In this document: piece after piece, positions 15,935 to 23,541 of the stretch
Layout: each line of letters starts with the position of its first letter
Numbering within the stretch: the first letter of the stretch is position 1
Source of the DNA: Aquipseudomonas alcaligenes NBRC 14159
GTDB lineage: Bacteria > Pseudomonadota > Gammaproteobacteria > Pseudomonadales > Pseudomonadaceae
NCBI RefSeq assembly: GCF_000467105.1
Contig: NZ_BATI01000033.1
Coordinates: forward strand, 22,699 to 86,698
DNA: 64,000 bases
Reading direction: 5' to 3'
Notes under the pieces: generated by a model
Told to the model about the DNA's origin: nothing
The model's database searches: none
Seen by the model: only the letters and a program-made list of their open reading frames with translations
Program-made: the position numbers and the translations under genes

Positions 15935-16183
15935 ATGAAAAAGCAACTGATCGCCAGCCTGATCCTGTCCACCCTGAGCTTTGGCGCTTTCGCCCTGCCG
16001 GGTGACGAACAACCGCCACTGACCGAGCTGCAGCAGATCCGCAGCCCGTCCACTGTCACCGAGGGCGGCGCGGACCGCCTGATCAAGATCCGCCATGTCG
16101 CCGAAGGCGGTTCTGATCGCCTGCTCGAAAACCGCCGTGTTGCCGAAGGCGGTGCCGAGCGGGTCGCGCGTCGCACCGCCTGA
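15935..16183 (+). CDS. Small exported protein with three 14-residue tandem repeats
   Basis: 82 residues. Residues 1-20 (MKKQLIASLILSTLSFGAFA) form a clear Sec signal peptide. After a short linker (LPGDEQPPLTELQQIRSPST) the protein consists of three copies of a 14-residue unit with consensus V(A/T)EGG(A/S)(D/E)R(L/V)xxxRR: VTEGGADRLIKIRH, VAEGGSDRLLENRR, VAEGGAERVARRTA. Similar short Pseudomonas proteins exist, some carrying the label phage infection protein, but no function is established to my knowledge. GAGGAG precedes the ATG by about 9 nt, and an own terminator follows at once, so it is a stand-alone transcription unit. The mature part is charged and probably unstructured or surface-associated. 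Confidence 0.8.
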   Translation: MKKQLIASLILSTLSFGAFALPGDEQPPLTELQQIRSPSTVTEGGADRLIKIRHVAEGGSDRLLENRRVAEGGAERVARRTA

Positions 16184-16206
16184 TCAGGCCTCGCGCAGCC
16201 CCACAA

Positions 16207-16231
16207 AGCCCGGCGCCTGCCGGGCTTTTTT
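16207..16231 (+). terminator. Intrinsic terminator after the repeat-protein gene
   Basis: AGCCCGGC/GCCGGGCT stem with a 4-nt loop followed by a T run. The end of the T run overlaps the stop codon of the convergent desaturase gene (TAA, 16230-16232). Confidence 0.9.
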
Positions 16232-17309
16232 ATTGTGCCGGCGTCAGCGGCGGCAGGCGGTAGATCCAGATGCGCCGCAATACGCTGGCGAACTGCCGCG
16301 ACAGGCGCCCGCTGTTGTAGAACTGGCCATAGCGCGCGGCAATCTCGCGTACACGCGGCGCCAGCTCGGCATAGCGGCGCGCCGGCAGGTCGGGGAACAG
16401 GTGGTGCTCGATCTGGTGGCTGAGGTTGCCGGTGAGGATATGGAACAGGCGACCCCCCTCCAGGTTGCTGGAGCCGCGCAGCTGGCGCAGGTACCAGTGC
16501 CCACGGCTCTCCCCTTGCACCGACTCCTGGCTGAACACCGCCGCGCGCTCGGTGAAGTGGCCGCAGAAGATCACCAGGAAGGTCCACAGGTTGCGCAGCA
16601 GATTGGCCAGCACGTTGCCCGCCAGCACCGCCAGGGCGTTGGCACCGAGCAGCAGCGCCAGCAGGGGGAACAGGGCGTAGTCCTTGAACCACTGGCGCGC
16701 GACCTTGAGGCCGAACTGGCGCAGCAGCGGGCGTACCTCGGCGCCGCTGATGCGGCCCTTGTACCACTTGTCCAGGCGTAGGTGCTGGATCGCCACGGCG
16801 TACTGGAACAGCAGCGCCTGCAGCGTGACCCACAACGGCTGCCAGCGGTAGAAGGGCTTCCAGCGCTGCTCGGGGAACAGGCGCACCACGCCGTAGCCGA
16901 CGTCGTCATCCATGCCGATCACATTGGTCCAGGTGTGATGGGTATGGTTGTGCGTGTGCCGCCAGAAGTCGGCCGGGCCGACGATGTCCCACTCGTAGCG
17001 ACGCCCGGCCAGCTCCGGATCGTTCATCCAGTCGTACTGGCCGTGCATCACGTTGTGGCCCAGCTCCATGTTCTCGAGGATCTTGCCCAGGCCCAGCAAC
17101 AGGCTGCCAAGCAACCAGGTCGGCGGGAACCAGCCGAACATCAGCAGCGCGCGGCCGCTCCAGCAGCACAGGCGCACCGCGCCGCGCATCCGGCGGATGT
17201 AGCGGGCATCGCTCTCGCCCAGCGAGGCGAGGGTCTGGCGGCGCAGTTCATCCAGCTCGGCGGCAAAGGCGTCGAGTTCCACGGGGGTCAGTTCACGGTC
17301 AAGTCGCAT
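16230..17309 (-). CDS. desB: Membrane fatty-acid (acyl-CoA) desaturase, DesB-like
   Basis: 359 residues of the FA_desaturase family, an inner-membrane di-iron enzyme that places a cis double bond in acyl chains using oxygen and reductant. All three histidine boxes are visible: GHNVMHG, HTHNHTHHTW and HQIEHHLFPD, between four or more hydrophobic helices. The gene is 10 bp downstream of its likely electron-transfer partner, and DesT with its operators is divergent. The same arrangement (desB, reductase, desT) is known in P. aeruginosa, where the enzyme is the inducible acyl-CoA delta-9 desaturase. ATG 17309 is chosen over a longer open frame lying inside the reductase gene. Confidence 0.9.
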   Translation of the reverse strand: MRLDRELTPVELDAFAAELDELRRQTLASLGESDARYIRRMRGAVRLCCWSGRALLMFGWFPPTWLLGSLLLGLGKILENMELGHNVMHGQYDWMNDPELAGRRYEWDIVGPADFWRHTHNHTHHTWTNVIGMDDDVGYGVVRLFPEQRWKPFYRWQPLWVTLQALLFQYAVAIQHLRLDKWYKGRISGAEVRPLLRQFGLKVARQWFKDYALFPLLALLLGANALAVLAGNVLANLLRNLWTFLVIFCGHFTERAAVFSQESVQGESRGHWYLRQLRGSSNLEGGRLFHILTGNLSHQIEHHLFPDLPARRYAELAPRVREIAARYGQFYNSGRLSRQFASVLRRIWIYRLPPLTPAQ

Positions 17310-17319
17310 CGTCGTTGTC

Positions 17320-18402
17320 CTAGAGATCGAGTTGCACATCGCCCAGCGGCGCGCTGACGCAGATACGGATCGGCTGGCCGGGTTCGGCGAAGGCCTGGCC
17401 GCTGCGCAGGTCGCGCACCGCGCCACCCAGCAGGGTGCAGGTACAGCCGGCACAGATGCCTTGGCGGCAGCCATGGGCCGGCCGCAAGCCGGCCGCCTCG
17501 GCCTGCTCCAGCAGGCTGCGCGAGCCGTCGCCCTGGCTTTCCAGGCGGCTGCGGGAGAAGTTCAGGCGCAGCGCCTGGCCGGCCTCCGGCGCGTACCGCA
17601 GGGGACTGAAAGCCTCCGCCTGCAGCGCGCCGACAGCGCTCGCCCGCACCGCCTCGACGAACCCTGCCGGCCCGCAGGCGAGCAGGGCAAAGCCCTCCAT
17701 GCCCTGCAGGTGCGCAGCCCGGAAGCGCCCGCCCTGCGGCTCCGCCTCGGGACCGGTGAGCTGCCAGTGCACCTGCAGATTCGGGTGGCGCTGCATCAGC
17801 GTCTGCAGCTCGGCGGCATATGCCTGCTGGCCGCTGGCACGCACGTAGTGCAGCAGCGTCACCGGCGCCGCATAGCCGGCTTGCAGCGCCTCGCGCAGCA
17901 GCCCGAGCAGTGCCGTGATACCGCTGCCGGCGGCGAGCAGCCCGACGCCAGGTGCCGCTTGCGGCCAGCACAGCTCGCCCTGGGCCACGCCCAGTTCGAC
18001 CAGATCGCCCACCGCCAGGTGGTCGAGCAGATGATTGGAGAAGCGGCCACCCGGCTGACGACGAATGCCCAGCTCGATGCCGCCGCCACGTTCGACCCGG
18101 GTCAGGCTGTAGCTGCGACTGTGGCGCACCCCGTCGATCGGCAGGTACAGCTGCACATGCTGGCCTGGGCGCCAGCCACGCGCATTGCCATTGCAGCGCA
18201 GGCGCAGCGCCAGCAGGTCGTCACTGACCCAGCAGCGCCCCGCCACCCGGGCGAAGACCCGATTCAGGCGCCAGGCCGGGTGCAGCCAGGCCAGCACGGC
18301 GTCGACTTCCGACTCGCGCAGCCAGCCTCGCGCAACCAGTACGCGCAAAGGCCCCAGCAGCGGTGCCAGCCAGCGGATGACGGAAAGAGGCAAGAGCGAC
18401 AT
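17320..18402 (-). CDS. Flavin/2Fe-2S oxidoreductase, electron donor to the desaturase
   Basis: 360 residues. It has a ferredoxin-reductase core with the FAD motif RSYSLT and nucleotide motif LLAAGSGITALLGLL, followed by a C-terminal plant-type [2Fe-2S] domain with ligands in HGCRQGICAGCTCTL and a later RICVSA. It should pass electrons from NAD(P)H to the di-iron desaturase encoded immediately downstream. ATG 18402 is preferred. The upstream ATG at 18423 lies inside the first DesT operator, whose edge is only 13 bp from the chosen start, so repressor binding would block the transcription start region. Confidence 0.88.
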   Translation of the reverse strand: MSLLPLSVIRWLAPLLGPLRVLVARGWLRESEVDAVLAWLHPAWRLNRVFARVAGRCWVSDDLLALRLRCNGNARGWRPGQHVQLYLPIDGVRHSRSYSLTRVERGGGIELGIRRQPGGRFSNHLLDHLAVGDLVELGVAQGELCWPQAAPGVGLLAAGSGITALLGLLREALQAGYAAPVTLLHYVRASGQQAYAAELQTLMQRHPNLQVHWQLTGPEAEPQGGRFRAAHLQGMEGFALLACGPAGFVEAVRASAVGALQAEAFSPLRYAPEAGQALRLNFSRSRLESQGDGSRSLLEQAEAAGLRPAHGCRQGICAGCTCTLLGGAVRDLRSGQAFAEPGQPIRICVSAPLGDVQLDL

Positions 18403-18415
18403 GCGGCATATTCCA

Positions 18416-18431
18416 GTGAACAAGTGTTCAC
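18416..18431. promoter_or_regulatory. DesT operator 1
   Basis: GTGAACAAGTGTTCAC, a perfect 7+7 inverted repeat with a 2-bp centre, lies 14 bp upstream of the oxidoreductase start. It closely matches the DesT palindrome of P. aeruginosa as recalled (AGTGAACGCTTGTTGACT). Confidence 0.8.
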
Positions 18432-18455
18432 AAAATGCCAGAAGCCCTCCATTTC

Positions 18456-18473
18456 AGTCAACAAGTGTTCACT
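18456..18473. promoter_or_regulatory. DesT operator 2
   Basis: AGTCAACAAGTGTTCACT; its complement AGTGAACACTTGTTGACT differs from the remembered P. aeruginosa DesT site at a single base. The centre-to-centre distance to operator 1 is about 41 bp (four helical turns), compatible with cooperative binding and with control of both divergent promoters. Confidence 0.82.
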
Positions 18474-18542
18474 GATTGTCATTCGACGCCGGCAAAACGC
18501 TTTTGTTAGAGTGCGCCGCTACCTCGCCACCTGCCGAATGCC

Positions 18543-19178
18543 ATGTCACCACGCGCCGAACAGAAACAGCAGACCCGCCAGGCCTTGATGGATGCCGCGC
18601 GCAACCTGATGGACAGCGGTCGCGGCTTCGGCAGCCTGAGCCTGCGCGAAGTCAGCCGCACCGCCGGCATCGTGCCAACCGGCTTCTACCGGCACTTCCA
18701 GGATATGGACGAGCTGGGCCTGGCCCTGGTCGCCGAGGTCGACGCCACCTTCCGCAGCACCCTGCGCGAAGTGCGCCGCAGCCAGTTCGAGATGGGCAGC
18801 ATCATCGAGGCCAGCACGCGCATCTTCCTCGACGCGGTGAGCGACAACCGCAGCCAGTTCCTCTTCCTCGCCCGCGAGCAGTACGGTGGCTCGCAACCGG
18901 TGCGCCAGGCCATTGGCCGTCTGCGCCAGCAGATCACCGACGACCTGGCCGCCGACCTCAAGCTGATGAACCGCACCCCGCACCTGGACGACGCGGCACT
19001 CGACGTGGTCTCCGACCTAGTGGTGAAGACCGTGTTCGCCACCCTGCCGGAGCTGATCGACCCGCCCGCCGAAGGCCTGCCCGCGCACCTCACGCCCGAA
19101 GCGAAGATGACCCAGCAGCTGCGCTTCATCTTCATTGGTGCCAAGCACTGGCGCGGTCTCGGCCAGGGCCGCGACTGA
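18543..19178 (+). CDS. desT: DesT, TetR-family sensor of acyl-CoA saturation
   Basis: 211 residues. The N-terminal TetR helix-turn-helix (QKQQTRQALMDAARNLMDSG, then SLREVSRTAGIVPTGFYRHF) is intact. The C-terminal domain in DesT binds acyl-CoA: saturated acyl-CoA releases the repressor and unsaturated acyl-CoA tightens binding, so membrane fluidity controls the desaturase genes. The assignment rests on divergence from the desaturase unit and on the two matching operators. It probably also represses itself. Confidence 0.9.
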   Translation: MSPRAEQKQQTRQALMDAARNLMDSGRGFGSLSLREVSRTAGIVPTGFYRHFQDMDELGLALVAEVDATFRSTLREVRRSQFEMGSIIEASTRIFLDAVSDNRSQFLFLAREQYGGSQPVRQAIGRLRQQITDDLAADLKLMNRTPHLDDAALDVVSDLVVKTVFATLPELIDPPAEGLPAHLTPEAKMTQQLRFIFIGAKHWRGLGQGRD

Positions 19179-19211
19179 ACGCACCAGAACAGCTCTTCTC
19201 GATAGACGGCG

Positions 19212-19340
19212 CACCAACATAAGGCATCCGTAAGCCCCAACTTCTGGCACACCCCCGCCAGCGGCGGGCATCAGCGGCTTGGCAAGGGCCTTGCTCTGGT
19301 CACCGGACCATTGCCTGGCCGGAAGCCTCTTATGTTGGTG
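19212..19340 (+). promoter_or_regulatory. Structured leader enclosing the ureE start codon (candidate RNA element)
   Basis: A perfect 12-bp inverted repeat, CACCAACATAAG (19212-19223) and CTTATGTTGGTG (19329-19340), closes a 105-nt region. The right arm contains the ureE ATG (19332-19334). Within the loop are further hairpins: CCCGCC/GGCGGG near 19253-19267, GCAAG/CTTGC near 19282-19294 and TGGTC/GACCA near 19297-19310. As RNA this is a multi-branch junction whose closing helix would hide the start codon. No known riboswitch class was recognised. An alternative reading is a small transposon-like insertion, but no target duplication was found. Confidence 0.45.
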
Positions 19341-19832
19341 ATCCATCACCGCCTCCCCCCCCAGCCCTACTGGGATGAAGAACTGCACCTGACCTTCGAT
19401 GCCCGCAGCAAAAGCCGCCTGCGCTGCTTCAGCGCGGCCGGCGAGGACGTCGGTCTGTTCCTCGAACGCGGCCAGCCGCCGCTGCATGACGGCGACTGCC
19501 TGCGCGCCGAGGACGGGCGCATCGTGCGGGTCTGCGCGCGCCCGGAGAAACTCCTGCACGTCACCTGCGCCAGCAGCTTCGAACTGCTGCGCGCGGCCTA
19601 CCACCTGGGCAACCGCCACGTCACCCTGCAGCTCGGCGACGGCTGGCTGCGCCTGCCCGAAGACCACGTGCTGCAAGCCATGCTCGACCAGCTCGGCGCC
19701 AGCACCTGCCAGGTCGAAGCACCCTTCCAGCCCGAACACGGCGCCTACGGCGGCGGCCATCACCACTCCCATCATGGTGACGCCGAGTTCAACTACGGCC
19801 CGCGCCTGCACCAGTTCGGCGTGCGCCTGTGA
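19332..19832 (+). CDS. ureE: Urease accessory protein UreE (nickel metallochaperone)
   Basis: 166 residues. UreE delivers Ni2+ to the UreG/UreF/UreD complex for urease maturation. The peptide-binding N-terminal half and metal-binding C-terminal half are recognisable (CARPEKLLHVTC, YHLGNRHVTLQ with the conserved His, HVLQAMLDQLG). The chain ends in a histidine-rich tail (GGGHHHSHHGDAEF) that binds extra nickel. ATG 19332 has GGAAG 6 nt upstream; a TTG at 19311 in frame is not needed. The start codon lies in the arm of a long inverted repeat. It overlaps ureF by 4 bp. Confidence 0.95.
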   Translation: MLVIHHRLPPQPYWDEELHLTFDARSKSRLRCFSAAGEDVGLFLERGQPPLHDGDCLRAEDGRIVRVCARPEKLLHVTCASSFELLRAAYHLGNRHVTLQLGDGWLRLPEDHVLQAMLDQLGASTCQVEAPFQPEHGAYGGGHHHSHHGDAEFNYGPRLHQFGVRL

Positions 19833-20503
19833 ATCCCGCCTGGCAACTCCTGCGCCTGGCCAGCCCGCAGCTACCAATCGGTGGCTACAGCTACTCCCAG
19901 GGGCTGGAAATGGCGGTCGACAGCGCCCTGGTGCACGACCCGGACAGCGCCCGGCGCTGGATCGCCGATCAACTCCTGCTCAACCTGGCGCGCTTCGAGG
20001 CGCCACTGCTGCTGGCCCACTGCCGCGCCGCAGCGGTGGCCGATTGGGACCGCCTGGCCGACCTCGCCGAGCGTCACCGCGCCAGCCGCGAGAGCCGCGA
20101 ACTGGCCCTGGAGAGCCGGCAGATGGGCTACTCGCTGAAGCAGTTGCTCGAGGGCCTGCCGGAGCTCGACGAGGCGGCCCGAACCTTTCTGCACACGCAG
20201 CCGGAGCTCGGCTTGGCCCCCGCCTGGGCGCTGGCCGCGCGCACCTGGGACATCAGCGCCGAGGATGCCCTGGCCGCCTGGCTGTGGGGCTGGCTGGAAA
20301 ACCAGCTGGCGGTGCTGATGAAGACCCTGCCGCTGGGCCAGCAGGCCGCTCAGCGCCTGACCTCGGAACTGCTGCCGCTGCTGGAGCAGGCCCGCCATCA
20401 GGCCATCACCCTGGAACCCGAACACTGGGGCAGCGCCGCCTTCGGCCTGGCCCTGGCCAGCATGGCGCACGAGCGCCAGTACAGCCGTCTCTTCCGCTCA
20501 TGA
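19829..20503 (+). CDS. ureF: Urease accessory protein UreF
   Basis: 224 residues starting at a GTG that overlaps the ureE stop (GTGA). Family features are LLRLASPQLPIGGYSYSQGLE at the N-terminus and the helical remainder ending SMAHERQYSRLFRS. UreF bridges UreG and UreD and gates GTP hydrolysis during nickel insertion. It is part of the ureEFG-hupE operon. The structural genes ureABC and ureD are not in this window. Confidence 0.95.
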   Translation: MNPAWQLLRLASPQLPIGGYSYSQGLEMAVDSALVHDPDSARRWIADQLLLNLARFEAPLLLAHCRAAAVADWDRLADLAERHRASRESRELALESRQMGYSLKQLLEGLPELDEAARTFLHTQPELGLAPAWALAARTWDISAEDALAAWLWGWLENQLAVLMKTLPLGQQAAQRLTSELLPLLEQARHQAITLEPEHWGSAAFGLALASMAHERQYSRLFRS

Positions 20504-20519
20504 AACAAGGAACTCAGCC

Positions 20520-21134
20520 ATGAACAGCCAACCCCTGCGCGTCGGCATCGGCGGCCCGGTCGGATCCGGCAAGACAGCCCTGACCCTGGCGCTGTGCCAG
20601 GCCCTGCGCGAGCGCTACAACATCGCCGTGGTCACCAACGACATCTACACCCAGGAAGACGCCCAGTTCCTGGTGCGCAACGAAGCCCTGGCGCCCGAGC
20701 GGATCATCGGCGTGGAAACCGGCGGCTGTCCGCACACGGCGATCCGCGAGGATGCCTCGATCAACCTGGAGGCGGTCGACCAGCTCAATCGGCGCTTCCC
20801 GGGGCTCGACCTGATCATCGTCGAGTCCGGCGGCGACAACCTCTCCGCCACCTTCAGCCCCGAGCTGTCGGACCTGACCCTGTACGTGATCGACGTGTCC
20901 GCCGGCGACAAGCTGCCGCGCAAGGGTGGCCCCGGCATCTGCAAGTCCGACCTGCTGGTGATCAACAAGATCGACCTGGCACCGATGGTCGGCGCCTCGC
21001 TGGAAGTGATGGACCGCGACGCGCGCAAGATGCGCGGCGACAAGCCCTTCGTGTTCAGCAACCAGAAAGTCGGCCAGGGTCTGGACCAGATCATCGACTT
21101 CATCGAACGCCACGGCATGCTCGGCGCCGCCTAA
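20520..21134 (+). CDS. ureG: Urease accessory GTPase UreG
   Basis: 204 residues of the SIMIBI GTPase class. P-loop GGPVGSGKT (11-19), the metal-binding CPH motif in ETGGCPHTAIREDAS, and the guanine-specificity motif NKIDLAP are all visible. It couples GTP hydrolysis to nickel insertion into urease. AAGGA lies about 9 nt before the ATG. Gaps are 16 bp to ureF and 11 bp to the nickel permease gene. Confidence 0.97.
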   Translation: MNSQPLRVGIGGPVGSGKTALTLALCQALRERYNIAVVTNDIYTQEDAQFLVRNEALAPERIIGVETGGCPHTAIREDASINLEAVDQLNRRFPGLDLIIVESGGDNLSATFSPELSDLTLYVIDVSAGDKLPRKGGPGICKSDLLVINKIDLAPMVGASLEVMDRDARKMRGDKPFVFSNQKVGQGLDQIIDFIERHGMLGAA

Positions 21135-21145
21135 GGAGATCCACC

Positions 21146-21718
21146 ATGCAACTGCGCAAAACCCTGTTCGCCATCGCCCTGTTCCTCAGCCCCGCGCTGG
21201 CCTTCGCCCATGGTGGCCACGACCACTCCGGCCTGCTGGCGGGCGTCGCCCACCCCATCACCGGTCTCGACCACCTGCTGGCGATGCTCGCCGTCGGCCT
21301 GTGGGCCGCGCAGCAGAGCGGCGCGGCACGCTGGGCGCTGCCGGGCACCTTTGTCGCCACCATGCTGCTCGGCGGTCTGCTCGGCTTCGCCGGGCTGGAG
21401 ATCCCGCTGATGGAGACTGGCATCGCCGGCTCGGTACTGGCCTTCGGCCTGCTGGTGGCGGTTGCCGCGCGCCTGCCGGTAGCCATGGCACTGGGCCTGA
21501 CCGCGCTGTTCGCCCTGACCCATGGCGTGGCCCATGGCCTGGAGCTGCCGGCACTGGCCAGCCCGTGGGGCTACGCCGCCGGCTTCGTCGCCGCCACCGC
21601 CGCCCTGCATGGCGCCGGCTACGCGCTGGTGCGCTGGCTGCCACAAGCCGCTGCGCCGCTGGTGCGTGTGGCCGGCGCGGCATCGGCAGGTGCCGGTTTG
21701 TGGCTGCTGGGGAGCTGA
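21146..21718 (+). CDS. hupE: HupE/UreJ family nickel permease
   Basis: 190 residues: an N-terminal signal-like segment (ALFLSPALAFA), then HGGHDHSG and about six transmembrane helices. The metal motif HPITGLDHLLAM matches the HPxxGxDHxxxM signature of HupE/UreJ nickel transporters, and a second histidine motif, LTHGVAHGLE, follows. It would supply nickel for urease and is the last gene of the ureEFG operon (GGAG, 7 nt spacer). Confidence 0.9.
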   Translation: MQLRKTLFAIALFLSPALAFAHGGHDHSGLLAGVAHPITGLDHLLAMLAVGLWAAQQSGAARWALPGTFVATMLLGGLLGFAGLEIPLMETGIAGSVLAFGLLVAVAARLPVAMALGLTALFALTHGVAHGLELPALASPWGYAAGFVAATAALHGAGYALVRWLPQAAAPLVRVAGAASAGAGLWLLGS

Positions 21719-21773
21719 TATCGGCCGGCTGTTGCTAAACTGCCACTGGATTTCCCTCAACGCGGTTTACTCC

Positions 21774-22655
21774 ATGCTCGCGCGCCTGCTGCTTGGCCTA
21801 CTGCTCTGCGTCACCGGCCTGGCCAGGGCGCAGAGCCCCACTCCACTCGAAGTCACCTGGGGCATGAGCCCCTGGCCGGGACTGGTCAACATCGAGGATG
21901 GGGAACCGCGCAGCGGCGTGATCATCGACCTGCTGCAGCAGATCACCCTGCGCCTGCCGGAGTACCAACACCGCTACAGCCTGGTCAACCTCACGCGCGG
22001 CTTCGAGCAGGTCAAGCGCGAGCCCCTGAGCTGCTTCCTGCCGACCTTCCGCACCGCCGAGCGGGATCAGCTCGGCCATTACGTCAGCCTATTCGTCGCC
22101 ATGCCGCATCAGTTGCTGATTCGCAGCGAAGACCGTCAGCGCATTGCCGGCGACCAGACGGAAGTGTCCCTGCAACAGCTGCTGCGCAATCCCAGCCTGC
22201 GCGGCGGACTGATCCAGGACCGCAGCTACGGGCCCGTGCTCGACCCGCTGCTGCAGGCCCCCGGCGCCCAGCCACAGCTGATACGCGTGCAGACCAGCAG
22301 CGCCGGCAACAACCTGTTCGACATGCTCGAACGCGGCCGTGTCGACTACCTGCTGGAGTACGCGGAAGTCATCCAGTTTGCCCAGCAGCAGCGCCAGACC
22401 TCGCTCGCGGTCACGCTGCTGCCACTGCAGGAGGCCAACACGCCCTTCGTCAGCGGCATCTACTGCAGCAAGAACGCCGCCGGCGCCGAGCTGGTCCGGC
22501 GCATCGACCAGATCGCCCGGCAACCGGAAGTGATTGCGCACTTCGTCGCCGCCCAGCACGCCTATGTGCCAGCCGCCACGGTGAAGCACTACCAGGCCTG
22601 GCTGGACAGGTTCTTCGGCGAGCGCCCGGGGAAGAACCTGACCTCGCTGCCCTGA
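21774..22655 (+). CDS. Periplasmic solute-binding-like protein (SBP family 3 type)
   Basis: 293 residues. The signal peptide (ARLLLGLLLCVTGLARA) is followed by a type II periplasmic binding fold of the TIGR02285-like, amino-acid-binding-protein group common in Pseudomonas (WGMSPWPGLVNIEDGEPRSG; VIIDLLQQITLRLPEY; RGRVDYLLEYAEV). No transporter genes adjoin it, so its role may be sensing or an orphan uptake component. Translation starts at ATG 21774 with a weak ribosome-binding site. The ligand is unknown. Confidence 0.72.
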   Translation: MLARLLLGLLLCVTGLARAQSPTPLEVTWGMSPWPGLVNIEDGEPRSGVIIDLLQQITLRLPEYQHRYSLVNLTRGFEQVKREPLSCFLPTFRTAERDQLGHYVSLFVAMPHQLLIRSEDRQRIAGDQTEVSLQQLLRNPSLRGGLIQDRSYGPVLDPLLQAPGAQPQLIRVQTSSAGNNLFDMLERGRVDYLLEYAEVIQFAQQQRQTSLAVTLLPLQEANTPFVSGIYCSKNAAGAELVRRIDQIARQPEVIAHFVAAQHAYVPAATVKHYQAWLDRFFGERPGKNLTSLP

Positions 22656-22750
22656 GTGTCCCCGCCTGGCTATCGGCCTGATCGAGACAATCAACCGGCA
22701 TTCGCCGGCGGTACCACCTAGGCTTAACCCATTGCCCGGGAGTGATCGCC

Positions 22751-22834
22751 ATGAACCTGCACGACCTGCTGCACAGTCTTCTCGCCACCTACGCCGCCGG
22801 CGCCAGCGGCCGCTGCCCGCAGGAACTCGCCTGA
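22751..22834 (+). CDS. Possible 27-residue small protein
   Basis: ATG at 22751 preceded by GGGAG at 8 nt opens a 27-codon frame (MNLHDLLHSLLATYAAGASG... PQELA). It lies in a 231-bp gap between two genes. The good ribosome-binding site and Pseudomonas-like codons support translation, but there are no family features. It could equally be a leader peptide for the LOG-family gene 52 bp downstream. Confidence 0.3.
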   Translation: MNLHDLLHSLLATYAAGASGRCPQELA

Positions 22835-22886
22835 CCGATCGGACAGGGTTACCCTGTGCGCCCTTTCGTTCACGGGAGCACAGTGC

Positions 22887-23468
22887 ATGAGCCTGAAGTC
22901 AGTCTGCGTATTCTGCGGCGCCAGCCCCGGCGCCCGGCCCATCTACCATGAAGCTGCAGCCCAGCTCGGCAGCCACATCGCCGAGCGCGGCCTGACCCTG
23001 GTCTATGGCGGCGGCGCCGTCGGCCTGATGGGCGTGGTCGCGGATGCCGCCCTGGCCGCTGGCGGCGAGGTCATCGGCATCATCCCGCAGAGCCTGGAGC
23101 GCGCCGAGATCGGCCACAAGGGCCTGACCCGCCTGGAAGTGGTGGACGGCATGCACGCGCGCAAGGCGCGCATGGCCGAGCTGGCCGACGCCTTCATCGC
23201 CCTGCCCGGTGGCCTGGGTACCCTGGAGGAGCTGTTCGAGGTCTGGACCTGGGGCCAGCTCGGCTACCACGCCAAGCCGCTCGGCCTGCTCGAGGTGGAC
23301 GGCTTCTACGCCCGCCTCACCGACTTCCTCGACCACCTGGTGGCCGAGCGCTTCGTCCGCGAGCAGCACCGCGCCATCCTTCAGGTCAGCGCCTCACCCG
23401 CCGAGCTGCTGGCACGCATGGATGCCTGGCAACCGACCGCCGCGCCCAAGTGGGTCGACCGCACATAA
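22887..23468 (+). CDS. LOG family protein (nucleotide 5'-monophosphate phosphoribohydrolase)
   Basis: 193 residues with a Rossmann-like fold. The diagnostic PGGLGTLEE motif (PGGxGTxxE) and the upstream MHARKAR arginine are present, together with VYGGGAVGLMGVVADA. Members remove ribose phosphate from AMP-like nucleotides and were first known as LONELY GUY cytokinin-activating enzymes; many bacterial annotations call them TIGR00730 Rossmann-fold proteins. They act in the cytoplasm as dimers. ATG 22887 has GGGAG about 7 nt upstream. Confidence 0.9.
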   Translation: MSLKSVCVFCGASPGARPIYHEAAAQLGSHIAERGLTLVYGGGAVGLMGVVADAALAAGGEVIGIIPQSLERAEIGHKGLTRLEVVDGMHARKARMAELADAFIALPGGLGTLEELFEVWTWGQLGYHAKPLGLLEVDGFYARLTDFLDHLVAERFVREQHRAILQVSASPAELLARMDAWQPTAAPKWVDRT

Positions 23469-23541
23469 CGCCGGCGGCGGCGATGACAGCGGGGCGACGC
23501 CATGCTAAACAGGGCTCCCGCCAAACAAGGATGTTGTGCCC

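Noticed and set aside
19212..19340. Transposon-like reading of the ureE leader repeat
   Set aside because: The arms lack flanking target duplications and the ends do not match the MITE-like family at 7168 and 30940; an RNA structure over the start codon explains the position better, though not proven.
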